Shown in pieces: positions 1 through 9,700 of a stretch of DNA of 64,000 nt. The stretch comes from Candidatus Heimdallarchaeota archaeon. GTDB taxonomy: Archaea; Asgardarchaeota; Heimdallarchaeia; JABLTI01. The stretch's first letter is position 1. Each line of letters opens with the position of its first letter. The DNA lies in contig JABCTZ010000007.1 of the NCBI GenBank assembly GCA_018238155.1, forward strand, positions 62,001 through 126,000, read 5' to 3'. A program made the translations under genes and the position numbers. The notes beneath the pieces were generated by a model that saw only the letters and a list, made by a program, of their open reading frames with translations, was not told where the DNA came from and did no database searches.

Positions 1-263
1 GAACCTATCTGGAAAAACCCATGAACTAGAACCGAATTATTTCCAAATATCATAGATGCATTTATCCAAGAACCCGCATTGGTCAATATATTTGCAAGAA
101 TAAACATTCCAAAAAATAATAGTAATAGACCTGTTCCAACAGTTCTTTTTTTGATATAGTTTCTAATAAGAACACCAAAAAAGACGATGAAAAAAGTAGT
201 TGCAAGAACACCTGAAATTAAGTAAAACCAGCCTGCATTTGTTAAACCTTCAAAAGCAACCAT
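1..263 (-). CDS. Membrane protein, N-terminal part (cut by window edge)
   Basis: Reading the minus strand from the ATG at 261-263 gives an open frame that runs off the left edge. It starts MVAFEGLTNAGWFYLISG and continues with two hydrophobic stretches, about residues 10-35 and 43-63, separated by a short basic loop (RNYIKKR). This is typical of a polytopic membrane protein. The start has a GGAGGAAC Shine-Dalgarno sequence 5-6 bases upstream, inside the end of the GTPase gene, so it is almost certainly cotranscribed with and translationally coupled to that GTPase. I do not recognise the family. No function is assigned. Confidence 0.6.
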   Translation of the reverse strand, partial: MVAFEGLTNAGWFYLISGVLATTFFIVFFGVLIRNYIKKRTVGTGLLLLFFGMFILANILTNAGSWINASMIFGNNSVLVHGFFQIG

Positions 264-264
264 A

Positions 265-801
265 TTATCGTTCCTCCATTTTATCTCTAAACCAACTGAA
301 CGACTCGATAATTCCATCTCCAGTTTTAGCAGATGTTTCAAAGACCGCCCATTCAATTTCATGTTCTGTTTCCATTAAACCAAAATTCTTTACCAACTCA
401 ACTTGACTAATTCGATCTGGTAAATCTTTTTTGTTTAACAAAAGTAGAACAGGGATTTTTCCACCAATTTGTTTATCTAAAATGTTATAAAAAATAGCTT
501 TTGTTTCATCAAAACGTAAATGGTCAATGCTATCAATAACATAAATCAGAGCATCTGTTTTCTCATTTATTTCTTGCCATATTGGGCGAAAATCCTCTTG
601 TCCCCCCATATCGAAGATATTTATTTGAAGCCGAGGGAAATTAATGACTTCTCGATTGACCCCCATCGTTGGTGTTGTTTCCTTGAATTCTCCATGAACC
701 AAGTAATTTATTATTGCCGTTTTCCCAGCTTTGTCAAGACCACAGATGGTAACTGTCACAGGTTTAGTTTTTTTTCTAAATAAATTAAGTAAAAAAGACA
801 T
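265..801 (-). CDS. Arf/Arl-like small GTPase
   Basis: A 178-residue P-loop GTPase of the Arf/Sar branch. All five G motifs are visible: G1 GLDKAGKT (21-28), G2 threonine in TPTMG (43-47), G3 DMGGQ (64-68, the double-glycine form typical of Arf), G4 NKKD (123-126) and G5 TSAKTG (156-161). The intact Gln of G3 suggests real GTP hydrolysis. Residue 2 is Ser, so there is no N-myristoylation glycine, but residues 1-14 form a short hydrophobic then basic segment that could touch membranes. It lies 16 bases after a longin-like gene and directly before a membrane-protein gene on the same strand. In Asgard archaea such GTPases are numerous and their cellular roles are mostly unproven. Confidence 0.9.
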   Translation of the reverse strand: MSFLLNLFRKKTKPVTVTICGLDKAGKTAIINYLVHGEFKETTPTMGVNREVINFPRLQINIFDMGGQEDFRPIWQEINEKTDALIYVIDSIDHLRFDETKAIFYNILDKQIGGKIPVLLLLNKKDLPDRISQVELVKNFGLMETEHEIEWAVFETSAKTGDGIIESFSWFRDKMEER

Positions 802-817
802 TTAACTTACCTCAGCT

Positions 818-1318
818 TTATTTCCAGAGATCGTTTTGCATAGACTCAGTAAATGCTTGACCAGGATCCTTTTCATCTTTTGCTTCGCTTGTGAAATCAA
901 AATCCAATGTTACTATTGAGCTAATTTTTATTTTGACCTTTTTTTTACTTAACCCTTCATATAAATGTGGCAATATTTTTGTTATCATTTCAATATTGTC
1001 AATTTGATTCTTTTTTAACTCAGTAATTGTAAATAAGAAAAATTTTCGGATGTCTTCTCGTTTGTAATCTGGTCCATCAAATATTGCTATTAGGGAAGCA
1101 ATATTTCTTCTATCTGTTCCTGGCAAACTAAATATATAGCTTTCAAAAATACATCTGTCTGCTGTACTTGATGAAAAATCTCCTTCTTTTGAGCTCATAG
1201 GCATACTTTTCAATACTATTTGATTTAAAGTGCTTTCTGGAACACCTTTTGGGTGAACCTTAACTAATTCCAAGCCATTTTTTCCCATTTGTACTAAACA
1301 CAAACTAATTGGTTTCAT
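818..1318 (-). CDS. Longin/roadblock-like small protein, probable GTPase partner
   Basis: A 166-residue soluble protein, first gene of the minus-strand group with the Arf-like GTPase. The N-terminal strand pattern (ISLCLVQMGKNGLELVKV), then SYIFSLPGTDRR, a strand (IASLIAIFD) and a long helix (about 92-104) look like the beta-beta-helix order of longin or related GTPase-associated folds. No catalytic motif is visible. Proteins of this fold often act as GTPase regulators or adaptors in Asgard archaea and eukaryotes, and the tight linkage to the GTPase supports that. The fold call rests on pattern only and could be wrong; a plain 'hypothetical protein' is the safe alternative. Confidence 0.55.
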   Translation of the reverse strand: MKPISLCLVQMGKNGLELVKVHPKGVPESTLNQIVLKSMPMSSKEGDFSSSTADRCIFESYIFSLPGTDRRNIASLIAIFDGPDYKREDIRKFFLFTITELKKNQIDNIEMITKILPHLYEGLSKKKVKIKISSIVTLDFDFTSEAKDEKDPGQAFTESMQNDLWK

Positions 1319-1928
1319 TCGTTTTTCCTCGAGAATTCATAGGTGCATAATAGAATGTTTTTGTCGCTAAAAACAATCACTTCATTTATGTTTTTCTCAT
1401 ATATATACATAGCAGTTTCTGCAAAATTTTATCTTCACTGTATTTAATTAAAAGCATTCATTTTTATGTCGAAAAAGAACAATATTGGCTAAATAACAAT
1501 TCAATTTATTGTTGGAACGAAACACAGATTAATTATTTTTCTAAGAAACAGTATTCAAAGTCTTTCGTTATTTTTCAGTGAAATGTAAATAAAGTCCGAT
1601 AACCTTCATTTGAAAGATAGCTAACAGCTAGTTTTTTTATGTAATCTCTCTGAGAGAAGATATTTTTTTAAATGGCTTCATTAGGATTCATTAACATAAC
1701 AATAGTCAAAAATAAGAATATAACAATCAAAAGAAAGAATTATAAAGGAAAACTTTCAGAAACGGCAATAGGTAAAGAAGCAATCTTTATAGATACTAAA
1801 GATGCCTGAGAGGCATTCATCTCTGACCGTGAGCAACGCTAACTCTGAGAGGGCTTCCACCTCGAAGAAGAGACGGCTTAGAACATAGGCAGAGAATATC
1901 AAATAAAAAAAACGAAGGTTACTAAATC
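1319..1928. other. Long intergenic region, no convincing protein gene
   Basis: About 610 bases separate the divergent longin-like gene and the L37e gene. Most of it is very AT-rich and should carry the two divergent promoters. A 45-codon frame at 1672-1809 (+) starts MASLGFINITIV, but nothing in it matches a family I know. In many archaea an LSm gene sits directly before L37e; this frame does not look like LSm. The last 130 bases hold a GC-richer, hairpin-rich stretch listed separately. Confidence 0.5.
1800..1890 (+). ncRNA. GC-richer structured leader or small RNA upstream of L37e
   Basis: In strongly AT-rich surroundings this stretch is noticeably GC-richer and foldable. One hairpin pairs ATGCCT with AGGCAT around a GAG loop (about 1802-1816). 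A second pairs CTTC with GAAG (about 1855-1868), and there are further CTCT/GAGAG pairings. Three CTGA tetramers and a GTGAGCA resemble C/D-box sRNA elements, but a clean C/D spacing is not present. It may be a 5' leader controlling the ribosomal protein gene or a separate small RNA. I infer only that it is probably functional RNA. Confidence 0.3.
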
Positions 1929-2084
1929 ATGACTAAAGGCACTCCCAGTAAAGGAAAAGCAAACCGCACTCCAACTCACATGCGCTGTAGACGCTGTGGC
2001 AAGAATTCTTACAATATGAGAAAATCAATTTGTGCTAGCTGTGGTTTTGGCGCTTCCAAAAAATTACGATCACATAGCTGGTAA
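1929..2084 (+). CDS. rpl37e: 50S ribosomal protein L37e
   Basis: A 51-residue protein starting [18 protein letters not shown] and ending RSHSW. It contains the zinc ribbon of L37e: two CxxC pairs, CRRC (20-23) and CASC (35-38), plus the typical start with TPS and the RxCxxC... GKxSYN signature. It is a component of the large ribosomal subunit shared by archaea and eukaryotes and absent from bacteria. Family members are 50-95 residues, so it is complete. The gene is preceded by a structured leader and followed by a convergent gene at 2159. Confidence 0.95.
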   Translation: MTKGTPSKGKANRTPTHMRCRRCGKNSYNMRKSICASCGFGASKKLRSHSW

Positions 2085-2158
2085 GTTTATCAGCTAAATA
2101 TTGAAATGATGACTTTGCTTATTTTGAAGGTCATCCAAAATTTTTTCTTTTGAATTTA

Positions 2159-2725
2159 TTACTTTTCAGCTAAAACTTGCTTAAGAAGGTTTTCGATTTG
2201 CTTAACAAATTCTTCTTTATTTATATTCTCATTTAAGATAAAATAATCTGCTTTTGTTATTACATCCCCTAATCCAAATGCAAGTTCTCTTTGTTCTCTC
2301 TCTTCAAAATCCCCCAGTTTTCCAAGATCTATCCTTTTCCTAGCTTCTACTCTTTGTTTTCGTTTCTTCAATGAGGTCATTATTGCTACCAGTCTTACAT
2401 CATTCAATTTCTCACGGAAATAGCTTAATTCTTCATGTGACCTTATTCCATCAATAATCAATAATTTTGGTTTTCTCTCTAACTCTTTTTGTATTGCAGA
2501 AATTGCTTTACTTGCAATAACTTGTTTTCCTCCCTCATATCGTAATACAGATGACATTTTCCCCATATTTCTTCCATTAATTTCCAATCCTCTTTTCTTA
2601 CATTCCTCAATTATGATATTGCCCAAACGGTAGGTTGGAATATTGTACTTGTCTTTAGCGATATAAGTAAAAACAGATTTCCCTGAACCTTGTGCTCCTG
2701 TTATTGCAAGAAAGATAGTTGCCAT
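2159..2725 (-). CDS. UPF0200 family P-loop kinase-like protein
   Basis: A 188-residue P-loop protein of the archaeal UPF0200 group, related to dephospho-CoA kinase and adenylate-kinase-type nucleotide kinases. The Walker A is GAQGSGKS (10-17). A Walker-B-like strand is seen in KLLIIDGIRSHEE (residues 87-99). The C-terminal half has the family signature REQRELAFGLGDVITKADYFILN (142-164), where the FGLGDVI...ADY block is diagnostic. The substrate is not established. It is convergent to L37e and shares the 2726-2962 promoter region with the divergent membrane protein. Confidence 0.8.
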   Translation of the reverse strand: MATIFLAITGAQGSGKSVFTYIAKDKYNIPTYRLGNIIIEECKKRGLEINGRNMGKMSSVLRYEGGKQVIASKAISAIQKELERKPKLLIIDGIRSHEELSYFREKLNDVRLVAIMTSLKKRKQRVEARKRIDLGKLGDFEEREQRELAFGLGDVITKADYFILNENINKEEFVKQIENLLKQVLAEK

Positions 2726-2962
2726 CTTAATTCCTCATTTTCTTTTTGTCCTTCTTCGGTTTTAAGTCTATTTTCTAGTTTTTCTTTCACCACATCAAAT
2801 AAATCTTTAAATATTCTTAAATAAAGCTGAATTTCAGTCTAAAAAGAAAGGGATTTATTACTTGTTAATCTAAACCTTCAAAAAAGTTAAATAATCGATA
2901 GGTGAGGAAATCTTCTCATAGGATTACTCATCAAAATTTAATTCGAAAGAAATGGTAGATGC

Positions 2963-4243
2963 ATGCATATGAACTCTAAGAAATTCTATACTACTATGTT
3001 TGTTATTGCTTTGCTAGCAATTGTTATTCAAATGAGCTTTACTTCAACTGGCACTTATGAAACAGCCGGTTTTAAGGGTGAAAAACCAATTGTTATTTTT
3101 GATATTGCTCATCAAACCTCTTTCAATAATACTCACATGCAATCTGCTTTAGCTTTATTGGAAACAAAATATGATGCTGAAATAATTGTCAATGAAGATA
3201 ATTTCACGTTAACAAATCTTCGTGGAGCAGATTTACTTATCTTATCCGCTCCCTACTATCTAGCAAGAAATCCCTACTCTGATTTAGAAAAATTAGCTTT
3301 AACTGAATTCATTCAAGATAGTGGTTCAGTTTTATTTATGGCAAACCCATTTATTTTTGAAGATAGTATGCGAAATTTCACCTCTCATACAAATTATCTA
3401 AATTCAATGATGGATGGTACTTATGGTGAACTAAGTTTTCAACCTCGAAATACTCTGATGTTGAATGATTTCTCATATAGATATGATGATCAGCGTTTCA
3501 TTTATTTAAATAGTAGTGATTTTGATACAAAACATTCAATCATCACTGGTAATTCTGAAATTGATGAAGCAATTGATGAACTATTAACTATTACAACGAG
3601 TATTAGTGCAACTGGTTCTAGCGAGAGGATAATAACCGTTCCTGAAACCTCATATTATCTGGAATATACTGATGAGAATACCAGTTCAATTCCTGTTGGT
3701 GCGGTTAGTGACCATACAATTTTAAATGCTAATGAAAAATACGGCGGTCGAGCAATTTCAATTTGTTCTGGAATTATGTTTAGTGATATAGAAATAATTG
3801 GCGCAAATATGACTTGGTTTGAAGCATATGATAATGCTCAACTTTGGGAGAATCTTATTTCTTGGCTCTTTTTCAAATTGCCTGTTAATCCTCAATCAAA
3901 CCCCGTTCCTGATTTCTGGGTTTTTACTCTTAGTATATTAGGTGGATTTTTAGTTCTTATGGTATTCGGATTGATTTTGTTTACTGCAGGTAAAGAAACC
4001 AAACGAGTTGAAGTTTCGGATGCTTTACAGAAAATACGTGAGAAAGATTCCCGACGAAAAAGCGAAGAAAAAGAAATCGAAGAAGCTTTCTATGCTGAAG
4101 ATGAAGTTGATGAGGACGTAATTGAAGAAGAAGAAGAACTTGTTGAAGAGGTTAAAGAAGTAGATATGAAAAGCATTTCTGATGAAGTTAAGAAGAAACC
4201 TCCAAAATCCCGTTCACGAAGTGATCGTAGAAGAAATGATTAA
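2963..4243 (+). CDS. Membrane-anchored protein with GldG/DUF4350-like ectodomain
   Basis: A 426-residue protein with an N-terminal hydrophobic segment (about 8-26, uncleaved anchor or signal). An extracellular region of about 280 residues follows, then a single transmembrane helix (about 313-337) and a highly charged cytoplasmic tail with an acidic, Glu-rich helix and a Lys/Arg-rich end. The ectodomain starts with strands PIVIFDIAH and DLLILSAPYYL, followed by a FIQDSGSVLFMANP segment. This order is seen in GldG/DUF4350-type class-I amidotransferase-like domains of ABC-associated proteins, but no catalytic residues are visible. An ATG two codons downstream is an equally good start. Function unknown; the tail could bind a cytosolic partner. 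Confidence 0.7.
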   Translation: MHMNSKKFYTTMFVIALLAIVIQMSFTSTGTYETAGFKGEKPIVIFDIAHQTSFNNTHMQSALALLETKYDAEIIVNEDNFTLTNLRGADLLILSAPYYLARNPYSDLEKLALTEFIQDSGSVLFMANPFIFEDSMRNFTSHTNYLNSMMDGTYGELSFQPRNTLMLNDFSYRYDDQRFIYLNSSDFDTKHSIITGNSEIDEAIDELLTITTSISATGSSERIITVPETSYYLEYTDENTSSIPVGAVSDHTILNANEKYGGRAISICSGIMFSDIEIIGANMTWFEAYDNAQLWENLISWLFFKLPVNPQSNPVPDFWVFTLSILGGFLVLMVFGLILFTAGKETKRVEVSDALQKIREKDSRRKSEEKEIEEAFYAEDEVDEDVIEEEEELVEEVKEVDMKSISDEVKKKPPKSRSRSDRRRND

Positions 4244-4321
4244 TTCATTTTTTTCTTTCTTTATTTTATATTTTCATCGAAAAATATATGATATTTGAAG
4301 ATAATCTGAAAGTTGAATATT

Positions 4322-6328
4322 ATGCCATTAAAATTTACTTTTCCACATAGTATTAGTGGAATAATTATTGCCGGTGGTACAAGTTCTCGATTTCAGAAAA
4401 AAAATGAACCATGGCAAGATAAAGCTCTTTTTACAATATCAGGAAATTTGAATCTATTACAAAGAACAGTAATGGTTTTTTCTGATATATGTGATGAAAT
4501 CATTGTTGTTGTTAATAATTCAATTCAAATTTCACTTTATTCATCTGCAATATCTATGTTGAATGATGAAATAAAACCAAAAGTGAAAATCATAAAAGAT
4601 AATCCATCCTATTTGTGCTCTGGTCCTACTTTGGGTATATTGACTGGTATTCAAGCAGTAAAGAATAATTTTGTTTTATTGGCTCCTGTTGATATACCTT
4701 TGTTATCCTCAATTGTTCTCCAACAACTAATTAGTAATATTATGGATTCATCAATGATAGTACCCTATTGGCCTTCAACAGGAAAAATTGAACCCTTAAT
4801 CGCTGCTTTGAATGTACAGAGTATTTTAGAAAATGGACTTTTACTTTCATTAATAAAACGAAGTAGAGCTGATGATATTCATCGCCTAGTTCCAAAAATA
4901 CGATTTCTACCAATATCCTCTAAGTATAAAGAAATATTAGAAAAGATTTTTACAAATTTGAATAAACCAGAATTAATAGCCAACACAAAATCACTAGATC
5001 TTGACTTCTCAGGTTTAGATTTTTTTATTCCAAATCAATCATTTTCTGTGAATAATAAATTCGAGAAAAATGAATTGAATGAATTATATGATTTTCTACA
5101 AGAGAAAATGTTTATGCAACTTTCTCAGAAAGATTTGGATAAAATAACTAATTTAACTAATTTGTTATTTAAAAAGGAGAACTATTTTATTGTAGGTTTA
5201 GTTCTTAACAATTTATTTGGCTTAATATCAGAGGATAACCAGAGTAGAAAAGAAATCCAATCTCTCTGTTTCCAAGCTTTTACAAAGGAAGCTGAAAAGT
5301 GGAATAGAAATGAAGTGAGCTTCCTAGAATTACATTCATATACTGATGCTTCAAGTGTTCAAAACTCATCGCTTAAACAACAAACTAATCAAACATTGAA
5401 AATTAAAATTTCATCACTAATGGACAAGATGCATTTGAAGAAGAAAAATCATAAGAAATACGATATGGATGAGCTAATCAACAAACGATCACCAAAGCTA
5501 CTTGAAAAAATCAAACATATCATTCAAAAATCCGAGAGTGATTTCAATAAAGAAAATTCTTCTTATGAAACTAATTTCTTGTGGGATCATTCATATCGTG
5601 TAGGGAAAATCGCTTACACTCTTGCTCTAAGAGAGGGAGTTCATCCACTAATTCCTACAATTGCTGCTTTATTCCATGATGCCGGGAAGTTTTTTTTAGG
5701 ACAGTATCACGTTGATGATATTCCCGAAGAAACTCACTCTGCAAATATCGCTGAGCATATATTGACAGAAGAGGGATTCCCCTCTAAAGAGATACAACTA
5801 ATTCTTTCTGCAATATCTGCGCTTTATAACGATCAAATGGATTGTGATTTTCATTGTCAAATTGTACATGATGCTGATCGTTTGGAAAAATTAGGTCTAT
5901 TAGGAATAGCAAATTTTTTCACTAAAGCTACTCTGCGAAGTAAAAATCTTTCAGAAGCTCTTAGCAGTAGTTTAAGTAGGGAGTTAACTTATGCAAATGT
6001 GTCTCCAAAAACAATGCTAACAAAATCTGGTCGTTTATTTGCTCTTGAAGCAAGTAAAAAAACCATTAACTATTTTGATGGCTTACTAGAAGAGTTAGAA
6101 TTATTTGGACTTGGAAAATTTCATTCGAAGAAAACATTGCTTGATATGGGTATAGAGATTATCTTAGTTGTTCCTGAGAATTGTTTGCATTGTAAGGGTG
6201 AATATTTGATTACTATCACTACTGAAATAGGTATTAAATGTGAGAAACTTACTGCTCATTTTTCATGTAATAGATGCAAAGAGCAATATGATATCTCATT
6301 TTGTTTGCCGATAATAAATCAAATTTAA
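4322..6328 (+). CDS. MobA-like nucleotidyltransferase fused to HD hydrolase and zinc domain
   Basis: Three parts are visible. The N-terminal 220 residues are a MobA/MocA-like nucleotidyltransferase with the NTP-binding loop IIAGGTSSRF (about 15-24) and a later lysine (DKAL). LAPVDIPLL marks the metal-binding aspartate region. A helical linker leads to an HD-superfamily phosphohydrolase (about 395-590) with DHSYRVGK, FHDAGKF, ETHSANIAEH and HDADRLEKLG, so the HD metal ligands are all present. The last 50 residues carry two CxxC pairs (CLHC and CNRC) that could bind zinc. NTP transferases of this family make molybdenum-cofactor dinucleotides or activate small alcohols; the substrate here is unknown. 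The ATG at 4322 is preferred over an upstream TTG at 4313. It stands alone. Confidence 0.8.
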   Translation: MPLKFTFPHSISGIIIAGGTSSRFQKKNEPWQDKALFTISGNLNLLQRTVMVFSDICDEIIVVVNNSIQISLYSSAISMLNDEIKPKVKIIKDNPSYLCSGPTLGILTGIQAVKNNFVLLAPVDIPLLSSIVLQQLISNIMDSSMIVPYWPSTGKIEPLIAALNVQSILENGLLLSLIKRSRADDIHRLVPKIRFLPISSKYKEILEKIFTNLNKPELIANTKSLDLDFSGLDFFIPNQSFSVNNKFEKNELNELYDFLQEKMFMQLSQKDLDKITNLTNLLFKKENYFIVGLVLNNLFGLISEDNQSRKEIQSLCFQAFTKEAEKWNRNEVSFLELHSYTDASSVQNSSLKQQTNQTLKIKISSLMDKMHLKKKNHKKYDMDELINKRSPKLLEKIKHIIQKSESDFNKENSSYETNFLWDHSYRVGKIAYTLALREGVHPLIPTIAALFHDAGKFFLGQYHVDDIPEETHSANIAEHILTEEGFPSKEIQLILSAISALYNDQMDCDFHCQIVHDADRLEKLGLLGIANFFTKATLRSKNLSEALSSSLSRELTYANVSPKTMLTKSGRLFALEASKKTINYFDGLLEELELFGLGKFHSKKTLLDMGIEIILVVPENCLHCKGEYLITITTEIGIKCEKLTAHFSCNRCKEQYDISFCLPIINQI

Positions 6329-6345
6329 ATAATTGCCTGAAAATC

Positions 6346-6657
6346 TCATCTTCCAAAGAATTGGTCCAATGTTTGATCATTGGGTCCTTTCATTATCTTG
6401 AAATTTTTCTTTTTGTGAGAAAATGAAGGGTCAAGCAATTTTCTTCTTTTAATCGAAATGGTGATTTTATGTTTATTTATTTGTAAAATTGCGCAAGCGT
6501 TTTTTTCATTGCACCCAATTGCACCGTAATATGTTTTAGTAGCAATATCTAATCTAAGACACCTTTCAGGATCCATGCAGCTGCAAACTTCAATATAATT
6601 AGACTCTTGAGAGTTAGCATATCGTCTTATTGAAGTATCTAAATTTGCCATAATCAA
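6346..6657 (-). CDS. Small basic protein with C-terminal PCNA-binding-like motif
   Basis: A 103-residue protein I do not recognise. It has a Cys-containing segment (CSCMDPERC, about 25-33) and two more Cys (about 49 and 55), which could form a small metal site. A strongly basic stretch follows (about 62-86). The last residues are DQTLDQFFGR. TLDQFF fits the L-x-x-F-F core of archaeal PIP boxes, the peptide that docks replication and repair proteins onto the PCNA clamp, although the first PIP position is Asp rather than Gln. It lies 87 bases downstream of the UvrA gene on the same strand, which fits a DNA-repair role. Function is inferred only from this motif and context. Confidence 0.6.
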   Translation of the reverse strand: MIMANLDTSIRRYANSQESNYIEVCSCMDPERCLRLDIATKTYYGAIGCNEKNACAILQINKHKITISIKRRKLLDPSFSHKKKNFKIMKGPNDQTLDQFFGR

Positions 6658-6744
6658 ATGCGCTCAATTATATTCAATCTTTGTTTCTTTTAAAAGATTT
6701 GTAATATTAGCTAAAACTTGCTAGTGATATTGTTACACTATTTC

Positions 6745-9700
6745 TTATTTCGTGAGAATTTTATTTAGAAATTGTCCCGTTAGCGAATCTGAATTCTTAA
6801 TTATTGATTCAGGGGTTCCTTGTGCAACAATCATTCCTCCCTTGTCTCCTCCTTCGGGTCCAAGATCAATAATCCAATCTGCATATTTTATCACTTCAAG
6901 ATTATGTTCAATTACAATAACTGAATTTCCTGTTTCTACTAATTTGTTCAAAATATTGAGAAGCTTATGAACATCAAATGCTGCTAATCCAACTGTTGGT
7001 TCATCTAGTAAGTAGAGTGTTTTTCCCGTTTGAGGTTTACACAATTCAGCAGCTAATTTTACTCTTTGAGCTTCACCACCAGATAAGGTCGTAGCAGATT
7101 GTCCTAATTGTATATATCCCATTCCCACGTCTTGCATCACCTTAAGAATTTTAGCTATTTTTGGTTGGTTGACAAAAAAGGTCAATGCTTCATCGATTGA
7201 CATATGTAAAACATCTGCAATTGTTTTATCTCTGAATTTAACCTTTAGTGTTTCCCTGTTGAACCTTTTACCTTTACACTCTTCACAAATTATCTCAACA
7301 TCACTTAGGAACAACATCTCAACACGTTTAACACCTCTTCCTCTACAAACTGAACATCGTCCTTTAGAACTATTATATGAAAATCTAGAAAGAGTATACC
7401 CTCTTATTTTCGATTCAGGCATACGTGCAAAGAGTTTTCTAATGGGTTCAAACACTCCAGTATATGTTGCCGGATTTGATCTTGGAGTTCGTCCTATTGC
7501 ATCTTGGTTGATAAGTACTACTTTGTCAAGATGCTCTAATCCATCAAAAGATGAGTAATTGTTTGCTATTTTCTTTGATCTATGATATGCCCTACTTAAT
7601 ATTTTATGAAGAGTTTCTATTACCAAAGAGCTTTTACCTGAACCACTAACTCCTGATATTACTGTAAAAACTCCTAAAGGAAATTTAACTGTGATATTTT
7701 TCAGATTATTCTGTTTTGCTCCGGTAAGCGTTAAATATTTTTTACCTTTCCTTCTTTTTTCTGGTATTGGTATGCAATCTTTTCTACTAATGTACTTTCC
7801 TGTTAGAGATTTCTTATTTGCTATAATTTGTTCGAGTGTGCCTTGAGCAACAATTTCTCCACCTAGTTGACCTGCACCTGGTCCTAAATCAATGATATGA
7901 TCTGCACTTCTGATTGTATCTTCATCATGTTCTATTACAACTACCGTGTTACCAAGTTCTTTCAATTCTCTCAAGGTGTTAATTAATCTTGCATTATCTC
8001 GAGGGTGTAATCCTATACTAGGTTCATCTAAAACATATAATACCCCCACTAACTTGTTTCCAATCTGAGTTGCTAAGCGAATTCTTTGAGCTTCACCTCC
8101 TGAAAGTGTTCGTGATTCTCTATTCAAGGTTAGATATTCTAAACCAACATCTTTCAGAAACTTTAATCGATTCAATATTTCTTCGATTAGACCTTGAGCA
8201 ATAATTTGATCTGCTCCACCAAAAGAAAGGTTTTCAAAGAATGTATAAGTTTCACCCAAAGACAACTCTGATATTTGTTTAATATTGAATCCTGCTATTT
8301 TAACAGCAAGAGTAGTTGGTTTTAACCTAGCTCCATTGCATTCTGAACAAATTTGAATATTGGTAAATCTGTCCATCCAATTTATCCACCACATAGAAGC
8401 CGTATTGGATATCCACCGCTCATAAATTGGAATCAAACCACTAAATTCACTTTCACGTTCAAATGTATAGGAATAACTCTTTCTACTAACATCTCTAATA
8501 AGTTTGATTCTCCGATTTGTGCCATAGAGTAAAATATTATATTGTTCTTTTGTGAAGTCTTTTACGGGCGTATCAATGGTAAAACCAAATTCTTTTCCTA
8601 CACTTGTAATGAGTGATAGTATCCAACTATTTTCGTCTTTATTCTCTGTTATCGGTCCGAACGCACCACCTCTTATTGATTTGTTCGAATCCTTGACAAA
8701 TAATTTTGGATCGATGGATTTGATTGTTCCCAATCCGGCACATTTTTCACATGCACCTACATGAGAATTAAATGAGAAAATCTTCGGTGAAAGTTTTATT
8801 GGCAATTTTATCTCACAGTCAAAGCATTCTCTTTTTGTGCTGAATGTTAGAACAGTTCCGTTAACTTTTATCTTTACTACACCATCACTTTTAATTAGCG
8901 CAGTTTCAATTGAATCAAATAATTGCCCTTTATCCTCAGTGCTTACATTTAATCTATCAACAATAAGATCAATGGTATATGCCACATCTTTATCGATAAC
9001 AACATAATTGCTTTCTTTATTCTTGTGAGAGAATTTTACATCTTCAAGTATCGTCTCTTCTCCATTAACGATTATCCTAGTGAAGCCCTCTCGAATAAGT
9101 TCTTTGATCAATGGTTTGTAATTTCCTTTTGAGTTCTTAACTAGCGGAGCGATAATTTTGATTTTTATTCCTTCACCTAACTCGAGTGTTTTGTGTACCA
9201 TTTCTTGTAAGGGTGTTGGTGAAATATCTTTCCCACATTGCGGACAATATGTTATACCAACTGTAGCAAAAAGAATACGAAGATAATCGTTAATTTCAGT
9301 CATTGTTCCCACAGTAGAACGAGGGTTTCTTCCAGCAGATTTTTGATCAATTGATATTGCTGGTGATAATCCTGTTATTTTCCCTACATCTGCACTATCC
9401 ATTCTTCCTAAGAATTGTCTTGCATATGTGGATAATGATTCGACAAACCTTCTTTGCCCCTCCGCGAATATTGTATCAAGTGCTAGTGATGATTTCCCTG
9501 AGCCACTTACTCCTGTTATTACTGTTAGAGCATTTTTTGGTATGTGAACATCGATGTTTTTCAGATTATTCTTTGTTGCTCCAAAAACAGATAGGTGCGT
9601 TTTTTCTTTTGGATTGCTACTCCGTCTAGCTTCAGTGCTTTCTATTAAGTTACCTTCTTTAGTAGAAGGTTTGACAAGTAAGCTAGTATCTAATGCTTTC

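Noticed and set aside
1672..1809. 45-codon frame before L37e, candidate LSm gene
   Set aside because: Sequence lacks the Sm motifs and is too short; frame may be chance.
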